From Aestuariivivens marinum (GTDB lineage Bacteria > Bacteroidota > Bacteroidia > Flavobacteriales > Flavobacteriaceae), in contig NZ_JAKMCR010000001.1 in assembly GCF_022662175.1 (NCBI RefSeq), positions 1,605,145 to 1,669,144 on the forward strand: a stretch of 64,000 bases of DNA. Direction: 5' to 3'. How positions within the stretch are numbered: the first letter of the stretch is position 1; every line of letters starts with the position of its first letter. Shown one piece after another: positions 28,856 to 37,226 of the stretch. Position numbers and translations under genes: made by a program. Below the pieces are notes generated by a model. It did not search any database. It was not told the origin of the DNA and worked only from the letters and a program-made list of their open reading frames with translations.

Positions 28856-29867
28856 TTTGCTTTCTTGTTTTTGCGCCATAAGCCTCTAAAGCTAGAACGA
28901 TTAAAATCCCCAATAATATAAAAAATATGGCGTATAATGTTTCTTTATTTGGATCGGGGATGTATCGTTGGTAATTCTCAATAATTCTTTCTCCTGTTGA
29001 ATCGTGCAGAAGTTGTCCGCTTTCATCATATTTATATATGGTTTCTTTCCATGGCCATACTACACCTAGCGAACCTATAATGAACCCAATAATTGTTGAA
29101 AGGGTAATTTTTTTATAATGTTTTAAAATATAACTTAAAACATGTGAAAATGTTACTAATCCAGTTATTGAGCCTAATGTAAATACGCCCAAAACTTTTA
29201 ACATTTTTATACGTTGAGAGTTTTCTATAAACATAAAATCGCCCCTTAGTATTTCGTAAAAAGTATCATAAAGGGCGTTTACCGAATCGACCAAAAGCAA
29301 GACGTAATTACCCAATAAAATAAGAATAAATGACCCAGAAAATCCTGGAAGTGTCATGCCCGAGACACTAATGATACCACAAAAAAATACAAACCACAAA
29401 TTATCATTTTCCATGGCTGGATTTAGAAAACTAATGCCCACCCCAAGAGTTATACCAATAGCTAGAAAAGTGTAGGTTTTATAATTCCAATCCCTAAAGT
29501 CTTTATTTATATAGTAAATAGAGCCCATAATCATTCCAAAAAAGACGCTCCAAACATATAATTCGTAATGAAAAATAAGATAATCCAATAGCTTTGATAC
29601 ACTAAAGTAGCTCACGATCATACCAAAGAAAAGCAAGCCTAAAAAACGACCGTTTATATAATTATAGCAGCTTTTAAACCTGCCATTTATAAGTAATAAA
29701 AAAGCCTTGCGGTTAATTTTTTGAAGTGAATAAATGAACTCTTCATAAAATCCAGCAACAAAAGCTACAACACCTCCAGAAACTCCAGGGACTTTATTGG
29801 CAGCTCCCATACCTAATCCTTTTAGGACCAGAAAAATTTTATCTGTAAGTGTTCTGGTGCTTTCCAT
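28848..29867 (-). CDS. DUF368 polyprenyl-phosphate transporter family protein (copy 2)
   Basis: A 339-residue polytopic membrane protein of the DUF368 (PopT) family, shown in other bacteria to move undecaprenyl phosphate across the inner membrane for recycling in wall and glycan synthesis. Family motifs: GLGMGAANKVPGVSGGVVAFVAGFYEE near the N-terminus and SGMTLPGFSGSFILILLGNY in the internal repeat. It follows an adjacent paralog with no gap and overlaps aroE. Two paralogs side by side suggest two substrates, two directions or a heteromer; this is inference. Confidence 0.87.
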   Translation of the reverse strand: MESTRTLTDKIFLVLKGLGMGAANKVPGVSGGVVAFVAGFYEEFIYSLQKINRKAFLLLINGRFKSCYNYINGRFLGLLFFGMIVSYFSVSKLLDYLIFHYELYVWSVFFGMIMGSIYYINKDFRDWNYKTYTFLAIGITLGVGISFLNPAMENDNLWFVFFCGIISVSGMTLPGFSGSFILILLGNYVLLLVDSVNALYDTFYEILRGDFMFIENSQRIKMLKVLGVFTLGSITGLVTFSHVLSYILKHYKKITLSTIIGFIIGSLGVVWPWKETIYKYDESGQLLHDSTGERIIENYQRYIPDPNKETLYAIFFILLGILIVLALEAYGAKTRKQNA

Positions 29868-30788
29868 TTATACTTTTTTGCTTCCTAACCTTTCTAATAT
29901 AAAAATAGTTAAAAAACCAATAATCATTAAAAGCAAGGCAAATAGGATTTGATTATCACCATTAAAGAAAAATGGAGAGATACTCTTCTGCAATAAAGGG
30001 GTCTTAATACCTTTTGAATTGGTATACCATGTTAAGGTTTCCTTCCATGGCCAGACTTTGTTTAGAGATCCAAAAATAAACCCCGTCAATAGAGCTAATG
30101 TAATATTGTGATAGTGTTTAAAAAGCCATTTTAGGACATGGCTAAAACTTAAAAGACCTATAACAGCTCCTGCTGCAAAAACTAATATTTTTTTTATATC
30201 GAAATCGTGCAGTGCATCACTTAATGTTTTGTATGCTCCTAAAATAATAAGGATAAAAGAACCCGAAATGCCCGGTAAAATCATGGCACATATGGCTATT
30301 GCACCAGCCCAAAATAAAAACCATGAGTGTTCATTTGTAGTTAAGGACGATAATTGACTTACATAAATGGCAATTACAATTCCTATTATTAAAGCAACTA
30401 AAATAGGAAAGTTCCATTGTTGGATTTGTTTGCCAACAAAGTAAATACTAGCCAGAATAAGTCCAAAAAAGAAGGACCAAATTAAAATAGGGTGGTTTTC
30501 CAATAAATATTTCGCCAATCTCATAAAACTTACAAAACTTACGACAATACCAAGTAATAATGCTACTAAAAAATTGCCGTTTAACATTTTCCAAAATGGG
30601 ACAAAGCCTTTTTTAATAAGCGTTTTAAAAAGGGACGGATTTACATTACTAATAGAGGTGATTAGTTCTTCGTAAATACCTGAAATAAAAGCAATGGTAC
30701 CCCCTGAGACCCCTGGTACGGCATCGGCAGCACCCATGGCAATACCTTTAAGGGATATGACTATATAATCGAATAACCGTCTTTGCAT
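29868..30788 (-). CDS. DUF368 polyprenyl-phosphate transporter family protein (copy 1)
   Basis: A 306-residue paralog of the next gene with the same double motif: GIAMGAADAVPGVSGGTIAFISGIYEEL and CAMILPGISGSFILIILGAY. About eight to ten membrane segments. By family knowledge it likely handles undecaprenyl phosphate at the inner membrane. It is the first gene of a tight three-gene series (DUF368, DUF368, aroE): the stop of this gene and the start of the next are adjacent. Confidence 0.87.
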   Translation of the reverse strand: MQRRLFDYIVISLKGIAMGAADAVPGVSGGTIAFISGIYEELITSISNVNPSLFKTLIKKGFVPFWKMLNGNFLVALLLGIVVSFVSFMRLAKYLLENHPILIWSFFFGLILASIYFVGKQIQQWNFPILVALIIGIVIAIYVSQLSSLTTNEHSWFLFWAGAIAICAMILPGISGSFILIILGAYKTLSDALHDFDIKKILVFAAGAVIGLLSFSHVLKWLFKHYHNITLALLTGFIFGSLNKVWPWKETLTWYTNSKGIKTPLLQKSISPFFFNGDNQILFALLLMIIGFLTIFILERLGSKKV

Positions 30789-30810
30789 ACTTTCGTTTTA
30801 GCAAAAAAAC

Positions 30811-30818
30811 CAAAGATA
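30811..30818 (-). promoter_or_regulatory. probable -7 element of the DUF368-aroE operon
   Basis: TATCTTTG on the minus strand, 22 nt before the start codon, matches TAnnTTTG. A matching -33 TTG is not evident. Confidence 0.4.
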
Positions 30819-30840
30819 TGTATTTTAATGTAACGATAGT

Positions 30841-32235
30841 TTACAGATTTGTTTTTAGCAGATTTTTAACTTGGGTTTTATCCGTTACTTCCGGAAAAAG
30901 TTCTTCTATTATAAAAGCATATTCTTTGTTGTAACGAAGTCCATTTTTAAGATGGAAAGAGCCTTTGTCGTTTTCATTTAAAGCAAAATATAAGCCCGCC
31001 AAGCGATATTCCAATTCGGCGTTTTCTGGATAAAATTCAACAGCCTGTTCAAAGTTATATACCGAGGCTTCCAGTTCACCTAATTTTATGAGTAAATCGC
31101 CTCTAGAAAGCCAAGTATTTAATTCATAATTACCAAGTTCTAAAGTTTTTTTATAGCCACGTTCGGCTTCTTCAAAAAAGTTTAAACGGTGGTTTATTTG
31201 TGCATATAACTTCCAATAGGTTACGTTTTCAGCATCGATATTTATAGCTTTATTGATATAATATAGTGCTTTTTGGTAATTTTTATTCTTGTTATAAAAC
31301 TTTGTTATGGCTATCCAGCCTTTATCCAATAAAGGATCCTCATGCACCGTTTTGTAGTAGTACTGCACGGCAAGGTCATTATTACCTAATTTTTCGTAAC
31401 AGTTGCCAATACGCAATAAGGCGAAGGATGTTGGATCATCGAGCTTAAGGGTAATATTATAATTTTCAATAGCTTCTTCGTAACGTTTCAGTTTTTCCAA
31501 TACTTTTCCCCGCTCCAAATAAGCTCCAACAAAGGTATCATCGGAAATAATGGCAAAATCAAAAGCCGTTAAGGCCTTTCGGTATTTTTTTAGTACTAAA
31601 TATTGTTTGCCCAATTGGTGCCAAGCGACCTCACAATATGGATTTTTATCCAGAAACATGTTTAGGTATTCTATGGCATCTTGGTTTTGGTTCAGGTAAT
31701 CAAAACAGTAAATAATATTGTACAATGCAGAATAATCCTCTAGATCCTCTTCAAGGCACTTCATAAAGTAAGTTTTGGCACTTTCAAACTCATCTAAAAA
31801 CAAATATTCCATACCTATTAAGGAATAGATGTCTATGGCATCATCGGTAAGCTCCAACGCTTTTTTAAGTACGCTTATAGCTTTTTGGTGATCGTCCTTT
31901 TTTGATAAAATATTGGCTTTTTGGATGTATATTTCTTCGTTGGTTGGGTCTAAAATGTATAGGGAGTTCAAGAGTTCATCTGCTTCAACCAATTTATCTT
32001 CAAAAACATAAATTTCAACCTTAAACAGTTTTAAGTTTATTGAGCTTGGATGTTGATTCAAACCTAATTTAATAGCTTTTTTAGCGAGAGCTATTTTACC
32101 ATGATTAAGGTAGTGGTGGATGATGTTTTCAAACTCTTCCGAATCAAAAAACAATACATGGTTTGTTTTTAGCATCGATTCGAATTTTGATAAAGGTAAG
32201 TTGTTGTTGTCGTCTTGACTAAACTCCATAGGCAC
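30841..32235 (-). CDS. tetratricopeptide-repeat protein
   Basis: A 464-residue soluble protein made almost wholly of TPR helices (for example NPYCEVAWHQLGKQYLVLKK, ALTAFDFAI, AIENYNITLKLDDP, LLRIGNCYEKLGNNDLAVQYY), about eleven to twelve repeats. No signal peptide, so cytoplasmic. TPR proteins mediate protein-protein contacts; the partner is unknown. Translation may begin two codons later (MEFSQ). It is separated from the upstream aminotransferase by 148 bp and probably has its own promoter. Confidence 0.85.
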   Translation of the reverse strand: MPMEFSQDDNNNLPLSKFESMLKTNHVLFFDSEEFENIIHHYLNHGKIALAKKAIKLGLNQHPSSINLKLFKVEIYVFEDKLVEADELLNSLYILDPTNEEIYIQKANILSKKDDHQKAISVLKKALELTDDAIDIYSLIGMEYLFLDEFESAKTYFMKCLEEDLEDYSALYNIIYCFDYLNQNQDAIEYLNMFLDKNPYCEVAWHQLGKQYLVLKKYRKALTAFDFAIISDDTFVGAYLERGKVLEKLKRYEEAIENYNITLKLDDPTSFALLRIGNCYEKLGNNDLAVQYYYKTVHEDPLLDKGWIAITKFYNKNKNYQKALYYINKAINIDAENVTYWKLYAQINHRLNFFEEAERGYKKTLELGNYELNTWLSRGDLLIKLGELEASVYNFEQAVEFYPENAELEYRLAGLYFALNENDKGSFHLKNGLRYNKEYAFIIEELFPEVTDKTQVKNLLKTNL

Positions 32236-32383
32236 GATAGTATAGTTCTATGCTGAATAAATTTAAGGTTCTATTCTTTTTTTTGTACTGAATTGGGCAA
32301 ATGTTTTTAACAAAGTAATGAACAGTTGTTTTTTTTGACTGGCAATAATGTCTTTTTTTGTTTGATTGTCAATAGTTTGAAGC

Positions 32384-33562
32384 TTACTTAATACTGCTTA
32401 AAATATCAATAATGATGCCACATCCCTTTGTAATTTCTTCATTTGAGATAGTTAAAGGTGGAGTAATACGAACGGCCTTGGGCTCGAAAAGTAGCCAAAA
32501 AAGGATGAGTCCGTGTTTTTGTGCTTCAATAATAAGTCGATCGGCAATCTCTTTTGAGGGTAAGACTAAAGCCAACATTAAACCAATACCTCTTATTTCT
32601 TTTATTAATGCATGTTTTAAGAGTTTTCTAATGAGCACTTCCTTTTCAAGAGCTAGCGGCATTAAGTCGCTATTAATGATTTCTTGTAGTGTAGCCAATG
32701 CTGAAGCGGCTATTACCGGATGTCCTCCAAAAGTGGTAATGTGTCCTAGTTTGGGTTGATCTTGTAATAAATCCATGAGGTCTTTCGATGCGGTAAAAGC
32801 TCCAATAGGCATACCTCCTCCCAGACCTTTACCAGTAACCAGAATATCTGGAATACAATTGTAATGCTCAAATCCAAATAATTTTCCGGTTCGTCCAACA
32901 CCAGGTTGAATTTCATCCAGTATAAGCAATGTCCCCGTTTGATCACACTTTTTTCTAACAGCCTCTAAGTAACCATTTTTTGGTTCAATAAAGCCAGCAC
33001 CACCTTGTATGGTTTCCAAAATAACACAAGCAGTATTTTGTGTAATGTATTCTAAATCAGTTTTATTATTGAATTCAATGAACCTTATATTTGGAATAAG
33101 TGGACGAAATGCTTGTTTGCGTTCTTCATAGCCCATAACACTCATAGACCCCATAGTATTACCGTGGTAAGCATTTTTAGCAGCGATAACTTCGCTTCTT
33201 TCGGTCGCACGTTTGGCTAATTTCATGGCACCTTCAATGGCTTCGGTTCCAGAATTAGTCAAATAAGTTTTTTCTAAAGTATTTGGTAGATGTTTGGCAA
33301 GTAGTTTGGTAAGCTCTACTGCTGGTTTTTGGACATATTCGCCATAAACCATAACATGCATATAACATTCTAGCTGGGTCTTAATAGCTTGAATAATCTT
33401 TGGGTGCCTGTGTCCTAACGGGCATGCCGAAACCCCTGCAACAAAATCTAAATGGGCTTTATTGTTACTGTCATAGATATAAGATCCGGATGCATGTGAA
33501 ATTTCCATGCCTATAGGATGTGGTGTTGTCTGGGCTTGGTATTTAAAAAAATCCGTCTTCAT
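32384..33562 (-). CDS. class III PLP-dependent aminotransferase (ornithine/acetylornithine type)
   Basis: A PLP enzyme of about 392 residues. Signatures: NSGTEAIEGAMKLA, the cofactor aspartate in LILDEIQPGVGRTG, and the lysine of VTGKGLGGGMPIGAF that forms the Schiff base. The subfamily covers acetylornithine, ornithine, 4-aminobutyrate and beta-amino acid transaminases; no arginine-pathway genes are adjacent, so the substrate is open. I chose the ATG at 33562, 7 bp after the ostA-like stop; an upstream ATG at 33583 would overlap that gene by 14 bp. It is probably co-transcribed with the OstA-like gene. Confidence 0.87.
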   Translation of the reverse strand: MKTDFFKYQAQTTPHPIGMEISHASGSYIYDSNNKAHLDFVAGVSACPLGHRHPKIIQAIKTQLECYMHVMVYGEYVQKPAVELTKLLAKHLPNTLEKTYLTNSGTEAIEGAMKLAKRATERSEVIAAKNAYHGNTMGSMSVMGYEERKQAFRPLIPNIRFIEFNNKTDLEYITQNTACVILETIQGGAGFIEPKNGYLEAVRKKCDQTGTLLILDEIQPGVGRTGKLFGFEHYNCIPDILVTGKGLGGGMPIGAFTASKDLMDLLQDQPKLGHITTFGGHPVIAASALATLQEIINSDLMPLALEKEVLIRKLLKHALIKEIRGIGLMLALVLPSKEIADRLIIEAQKHGLILFWLLFEPKAVRITPPLTISNEEITKGCGIIIDILSSIK

Positions 33563-33569
33563 TGCCTGT

Positions 33570-35348
33570 TTATTTAGGAACATTCTTGTAACCTACAGGT
33601 CTGGTTTTGTTCTTTACACGTTTAGGTAAGTTTCTAGAGGCCTTGCCTTCTTCTGAATTTGGGATAGATTCTTTGTCGGCGGTTTCAATGCGCTCCAGCA
33701 TTTCTTTATCAAAAAAGTCTTCCTGAGGGATATAATCTTCCAATCCTTTTATTTTGGGCAATACCAAAGGAGGATCGTCTTTAAACAAATCTTCCACACT
33801 TAGAGGACGCTCTTCTTCGCGCCAATCGAAGCCTTTTAATAACTTTTCTTTGTCGGGAAATTCAGATTCAGGATATATTTTACCATCTATCTGATTTAAC
33901 TTTTTAACTTCATCAATTTCCCTATTGGTTATAAAAATTTCAATACTCCCCGATTTGGACTTATCAATACCTACAAGTTCGTTGTTTTCATTTCGCATGT
34001 AGTATATGGATTGTGCATTCTTTAATATGTCAACATGGTATAATTCATTTTCATCGTTAAATAGTCCGATTAATTTTTTACCGTTAATTTGGTTGTAGCC
34101 TGCATCCAAAGAGTCTTTACTTATCACAAAAGCATTGTCGAACACAATAAGGGAGTCTATCTTTTCGGTTTCGGGATTTGACTTTAAATGAATAGTGTCG
34201 CCCGTAATCTGATTTTTAATATTCCAAAGTATGGGTTTCTGTTTAACGGAAAAGAGGTCGACATTTGAACCTTTTGAAATATTGATCATTTGGGTGAGTC
34301 CCGTGGCATGATTTACATGGATGGAATCGGCTTTGCCACTCATATTCGACTTGTACAACTTTACATTTTTAAAGGCTCTTGTAATGCGTTTTTCGGGTTT
34401 TCCGGTTACCATTAGCGTGTCTGCGTGAATATAGATGGAATCTTTTTCCTGAAGTGTTGAAACTAAGGCACGTTTGGTAATAAATACAGAATCTTTGGCC
34501 TTAAAAACTTCGGCATAATGGCCTGTAACGATACTTTTATTAATAGTGTCTGTTACCTTTATATGGTTTGTAGCCGAAGCAAAACTGGTATTGTTGTCAA
34601 AAAACAAACTATCGCCTTCAACAATACGGTTATCGTAATAAATTTTTGCTTTCTTAACGGCATAACCTGTTTTTAATTGGGTATCATAAAAGCCTTTTTC
34701 ACAATAAGTTTCACTTTCGGGGGTTATTATGGTTGAAGGGCCATATAGATATGCTTCTTTAGTGTCTTCGTAGTAATCAAAAAAATTGGTCTTAATGGTC
34801 GATTCTTTATTGATCATAACCACACTGTCAATGAACTTGTATTTTTTTAGGTTCATATAATACCGGCCTATTTTACTGGTAATGGTTCCAGAGGTATCTT
34901 TAACAACCTTACCACCACTCCTGTAATAAGCCTGTTGCTTTATTCTGTCATAATAAAGCGTGTCTGTTTTAAGTTCAGAATCAGGAGTCTTTAAAATGAC
35001 ATCACCGCTGGCAAAGGCCAATTGGGATTTACCGCTATACTCCACATACTTTGCATTCATGATAATGGAATCACTTTCAATCATTTTCACATTGCCGTAG
35101 GCTTCAATAAAATTGTCATTTTTATACTGTATGGCTTTATCGCACCACATGGCTATACTTTCATGTGTTATATGTACTTGACCTTCATCATTACGCAAAA
35201 TAACTTGGGCGCCAGGGTACTTGTCTTCGTTTTTAATTATGGCCCCTGCTTGTTGGATTTCAATTCTCTTTTTTTGTTGGGCTTCAGTGGAAAGAATAGA
35301 AAAGAAGCTAAATAAACAGTATATGGTAAGTTTGATTGATGTGTTCAA
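33570..35348 (-). CDS. OstA/LptA-like envelope protein
   Basis: A 592-residue exported protein with a signal peptide ending EAQ at about residue 24. Repeated beta-rich segments follow (AYGNVKMIESDSIIMNAKYVEY, ASGDVILKTPDSEL, LYGPSTIITPES), typical of OstA/LptA jellyroll repeats, which bind LPS acyl chains and bridge inner and outer membranes. The C-terminal 100 residues are acidic and then basic. It likely takes part in LPS transport, although the Bacteroidetes OstA-like proteins are less studied than LptA. It has a -7 element upstream and the aminotransferase gene directly downstream. Confidence 0.82.
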   Translation of the reverse strand: MNTSIKLTIYCLFSFFSILSTEAQQKKRIEIQQAGAIIKNEDKYPGAQVILRNDEGQVHITHESIAMWCDKAIQYKNDNFIEAYGNVKMIESDSIIMNAKYVEYSGKSQLAFASGDVILKTPDSELKTDTLYYDRIKQQAYYRSGGKVVKDTSGTITSKIGRYYMNLKKYKFIDSVVMINKESTIKTNFFDYYEDTKEAYLYGPSTIITPESETYCEKGFYDTQLKTGYAVKKAKIYYDNRIVEGDSLFFDNNTSFASATNHIKVTDTINKSIVTGHYAEVFKAKDSVFITKRALVSTLQEKDSIYIHADTLMVTGKPEKRITRAFKNVKLYKSNMSGKADSIHVNHATGLTQMINISKGSNVDLFSVKQKPILWNIKNQITGDTIHLKSNPETEKIDSLIVFDNAFVISKDSLDAGYNQINGKKLIGLFNDENELYHVDILKNAQSIYYMRNENNELVGIDKSKSGSIEIFITNREIDEVKKLNQIDGKIYPESEFPDKEKLLKGFDWREEERPLSVEDLFKDDPPLVLPKIKGLEDYIPQEDFFDKEMLERIETADKESIPNSEEGKASRNLPKRVKNKTRPVGYKNVPK

Positions 35349-35365
35349 ATTATGATAGTTTATAG

Positions 35366-35373
35366 CAAAAATA
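35366..35373 (-). promoter_or_regulatory. probable -7 element of the OstA-like gene
   Basis: TATTTTTG on the minus strand, 17 nt before the start codon, lies after the purA terminator. A correctly spaced TTG is not evident. Confidence 0.4.
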
Positions 35374-35403
35374 ATGATAAAAATAATGTTTAAGAATAAT
35401 GAA

Positions 35404-35438
35404 ACAAAAAACGCTCCAAAATAAGTTTTTGAAGCGTT
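35404..35438 (-). terminator. terminator of purA
   Basis: On the minus strand AACGCT pairs with AGCGTT, with further imperfect pairing inside, followed by a run of T. It lies about 25 nt after the purA stop. Confidence 0.8.
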
Positions 35439-35460
35439 AAACCATTTAATTGTATAATAA

Positions 35461-36735
35461 TTAATCCCTAAAAATAGTCTGTTTTCTATCTGGTCCTACC
35501 GAAACGATGGTGATTGGTATTCCGAGTTCTTTTTCTAAAAACGCAATATAATCATTAAGTTCCTGTGGTAACTGGGAGGCTTCAGATAGCTTAGTTAAGT
35601 CTTCTTTCCACCCCTTAAACTCTGTGTAAATAGGTTGAACGTTTTCGGGTTCAATATTATAAGGTAAGTGTTCAATAACATCACCTTTATAATTATAAGC
35701 TGTACAAACCTTTAGTGTTTCGAAACCAGATAATACATCACCTTTCATCATCATAAGCTGGGTAACACCATTAACTTGGCAGGCATATTTTAAGGCTACT
35801 AGGTCTAACCAACCACAACGTCTTGGACGCCCTGTAGTAGCACCAAATTCATGTCCAACACGGGCCATGGTAGCACCGTTTTCATCAAACAGTTCGGTAG
35901 GGAAGGGGCCTGAGCCTACACGGGTGGTGTATGCTTTAAAGATACCAAATACGTCGCCTATTTTATTTGGAGACACACCCAATCCGGTACATGCTCCTGC
36001 TGCTGTTGTATTACTGGAGGTTACAAATGGATAGGTTCCAAAATCGATATCTAAAAGAGAGCCTTGAGCGCCTTCGGCAAGAATGGTCTTTCCAGATTTT
36101 TGGGCCTGGTAAATATATTCTTCAGAGTCTATAAATGTTAATGATTTTAAAACCTCTACTGCCTTAAAGAATTCGAATTCCAACTCTTCTAAGTTATATT
36201 GAATGTCAACATTATAAAAGGCGATCATCGATTCGTGCTTATCAGCTAAAGCCCTGTAACGTTTTTTCCAATCACTGAGTTCCAAATCACCTACACGAAT
36301 ACCATTTCTACCGGTTTTATCCATGTAAGTTGGGCCAATTCCCTTTAGGGTTGAACCTATTTTAGCTTTTCCCTTAGAAGCTTCACTGGCTGCATCCAAT
36401 AACCTATGTGTGGGTAAAATAATATGCGCTTTACGTGATATTAGTAGTGATTTTCTATAGTCGACATTCTGTGCTTCCAATTTATCCAATTCACCCTTAA
36501 AAATAACAGGGTCTATAACGACACCATTTCCAACTAAATTAATAGCATTGTCATGAAAAATACCTGAAGGAATGGTATGCAATACATGTTTTTTACCATT
36601 AAAGACTAAAGTATGCCCTGCATTTGGGCCACCTTGAAATCGTGCTATAATATTGTAGTTGGAAGTGAGTACATCAACAATTTTTCCTTTGCCCTCATCT
36701 CCCCATTGTAATCCTAGTAGTAAATCTACTGCCAT
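35461..36735 (-). CDS. purA: adenylosuccinate synthase
   Basis: Condenses IMP and aspartate with GTP to make adenylosuccinate, the committed step to AMP. The 424-residue protein shows LGLQWGDEGKGKIVD (GTP loop with the catalytic Asp), GPNAGHTLV, GIGPTYMDKTGRNGIR, AEGAQGSLLDIDFGTYPFVTSS and EFGATTGRPRRCGWLD. It is the last gene of the RelA/SpoT, Fur-family, purA series, 12 bp after the Fur-family gene. In other bacteria PurA is a direct (p)ppGpp target, so its position beside the alarmone enzyme is notable. Confidence 0.97.
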   Translation of the reverse strand: MAVDLLLGLQWGDEGKGKIVDVLTSNYNIIARFQGGPNAGHTLVFNGKKHVLHTIPSGIFHDNAINLVGNGVVIDPVIFKGELDKLEAQNVDYRKSLLISRKAHIILPTHRLLDAASEASKGKAKIGSTLKGIGPTYMDKTGRNGIRVGDLELSDWKKRYRALADKHESMIAFYNVDIQYNLEELEFEFFKAVEVLKSLTFIDSEEYIYQAQKSGKTILAEGAQGSLLDIDFGTYPFVTSSNTTAAGACTGLGVSPNKIGDVFGIFKAYTTRVGSGPFPTELFDENGATMARVGHEFGATTGRPRRCGWLDLVALKYACQVNGVTQLMMMKGDVLSGFETLKVCTAYNYKGDVIEHLPYNIEPENVQPIYTEFKGWKEDLTKLSEASQLPQELNDYIAFLEKELGIPITIVSVGPDRKQTIFRD

Positions 36736-36747
36736 TATAAAATTAAA

Positions 36748-37200
36748 TTAATTGGTTGATTTTTTGTTTCCGTAAAAGTAAAGTGAGTGTGTATGAATTT
36801 CGATATCAAAAACTTCTTCTATTGTTTTTTTAATGGACTGAATTCTAGGGTCGCAGAATTCAATAACCTCTCCAGTATCGGTTAAAATAACGTGATCGTG
36901 TTGTTTGTCGAAATATGATTTTTCATAGTGCGCTTGGTTTTGGCCAAACTGATGTTTTCTAACCAAACCACACTCTAAAAGTAATTCAATGGTATTGTAA
37001 AGTGTAGCTCTTGAAACACGATATTTTTTATTCTTCATACTTAGGTACAAAGACTCTATATCGAAGTGTTCGTTATTATTATATATTTCCTGAAGTATAG
37101 CGTAACGCTCCGGTGTTTTTCGGTGACCGTTAGCTTCTAAAAAGCCGGTAAAGACATTTTTGACAATATCTTGATTTTTAGACTCGGAATTCGTACTCAT
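36748..37200 (-). CDS. Fur-family metal-dependent repressor
   Basis: A 150-residue regulator: winged helix at residues 15-85 ([35 protein letters not shown]) and a dimerisation domain with [24 protein letters not shown]. The position that in many Fur proteins carries a structural zinc CxxC reads TDTG, and there is no C-terminal CxxC, so it lacks the Cys4 zinc site. It could sense iron, zinc, manganese or peroxide (PerR type); I cannot tell which. It is 26 bp after the RelA/SpoT gene and 12 bp before purA, probably co-transcribed with both. Confidence 0.88.
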   Translation of the reverse strand: MSTNSESKNQDIVKNVFTGFLEANGHRKTPERYAILQEIYNNNEHFDIESLYLSMKNKKYRVSRATLYNTIELLLECGLVRKHQFGQNQAHYEKSYFDKQHDHVILTDTGEVIEFCDPRIQSIKKTIEEVFDIEIHTHSLYFYGNKKSTN

Positions 37201-37226
37201 AATTTTCGTGTCAAATTTACACTTTT

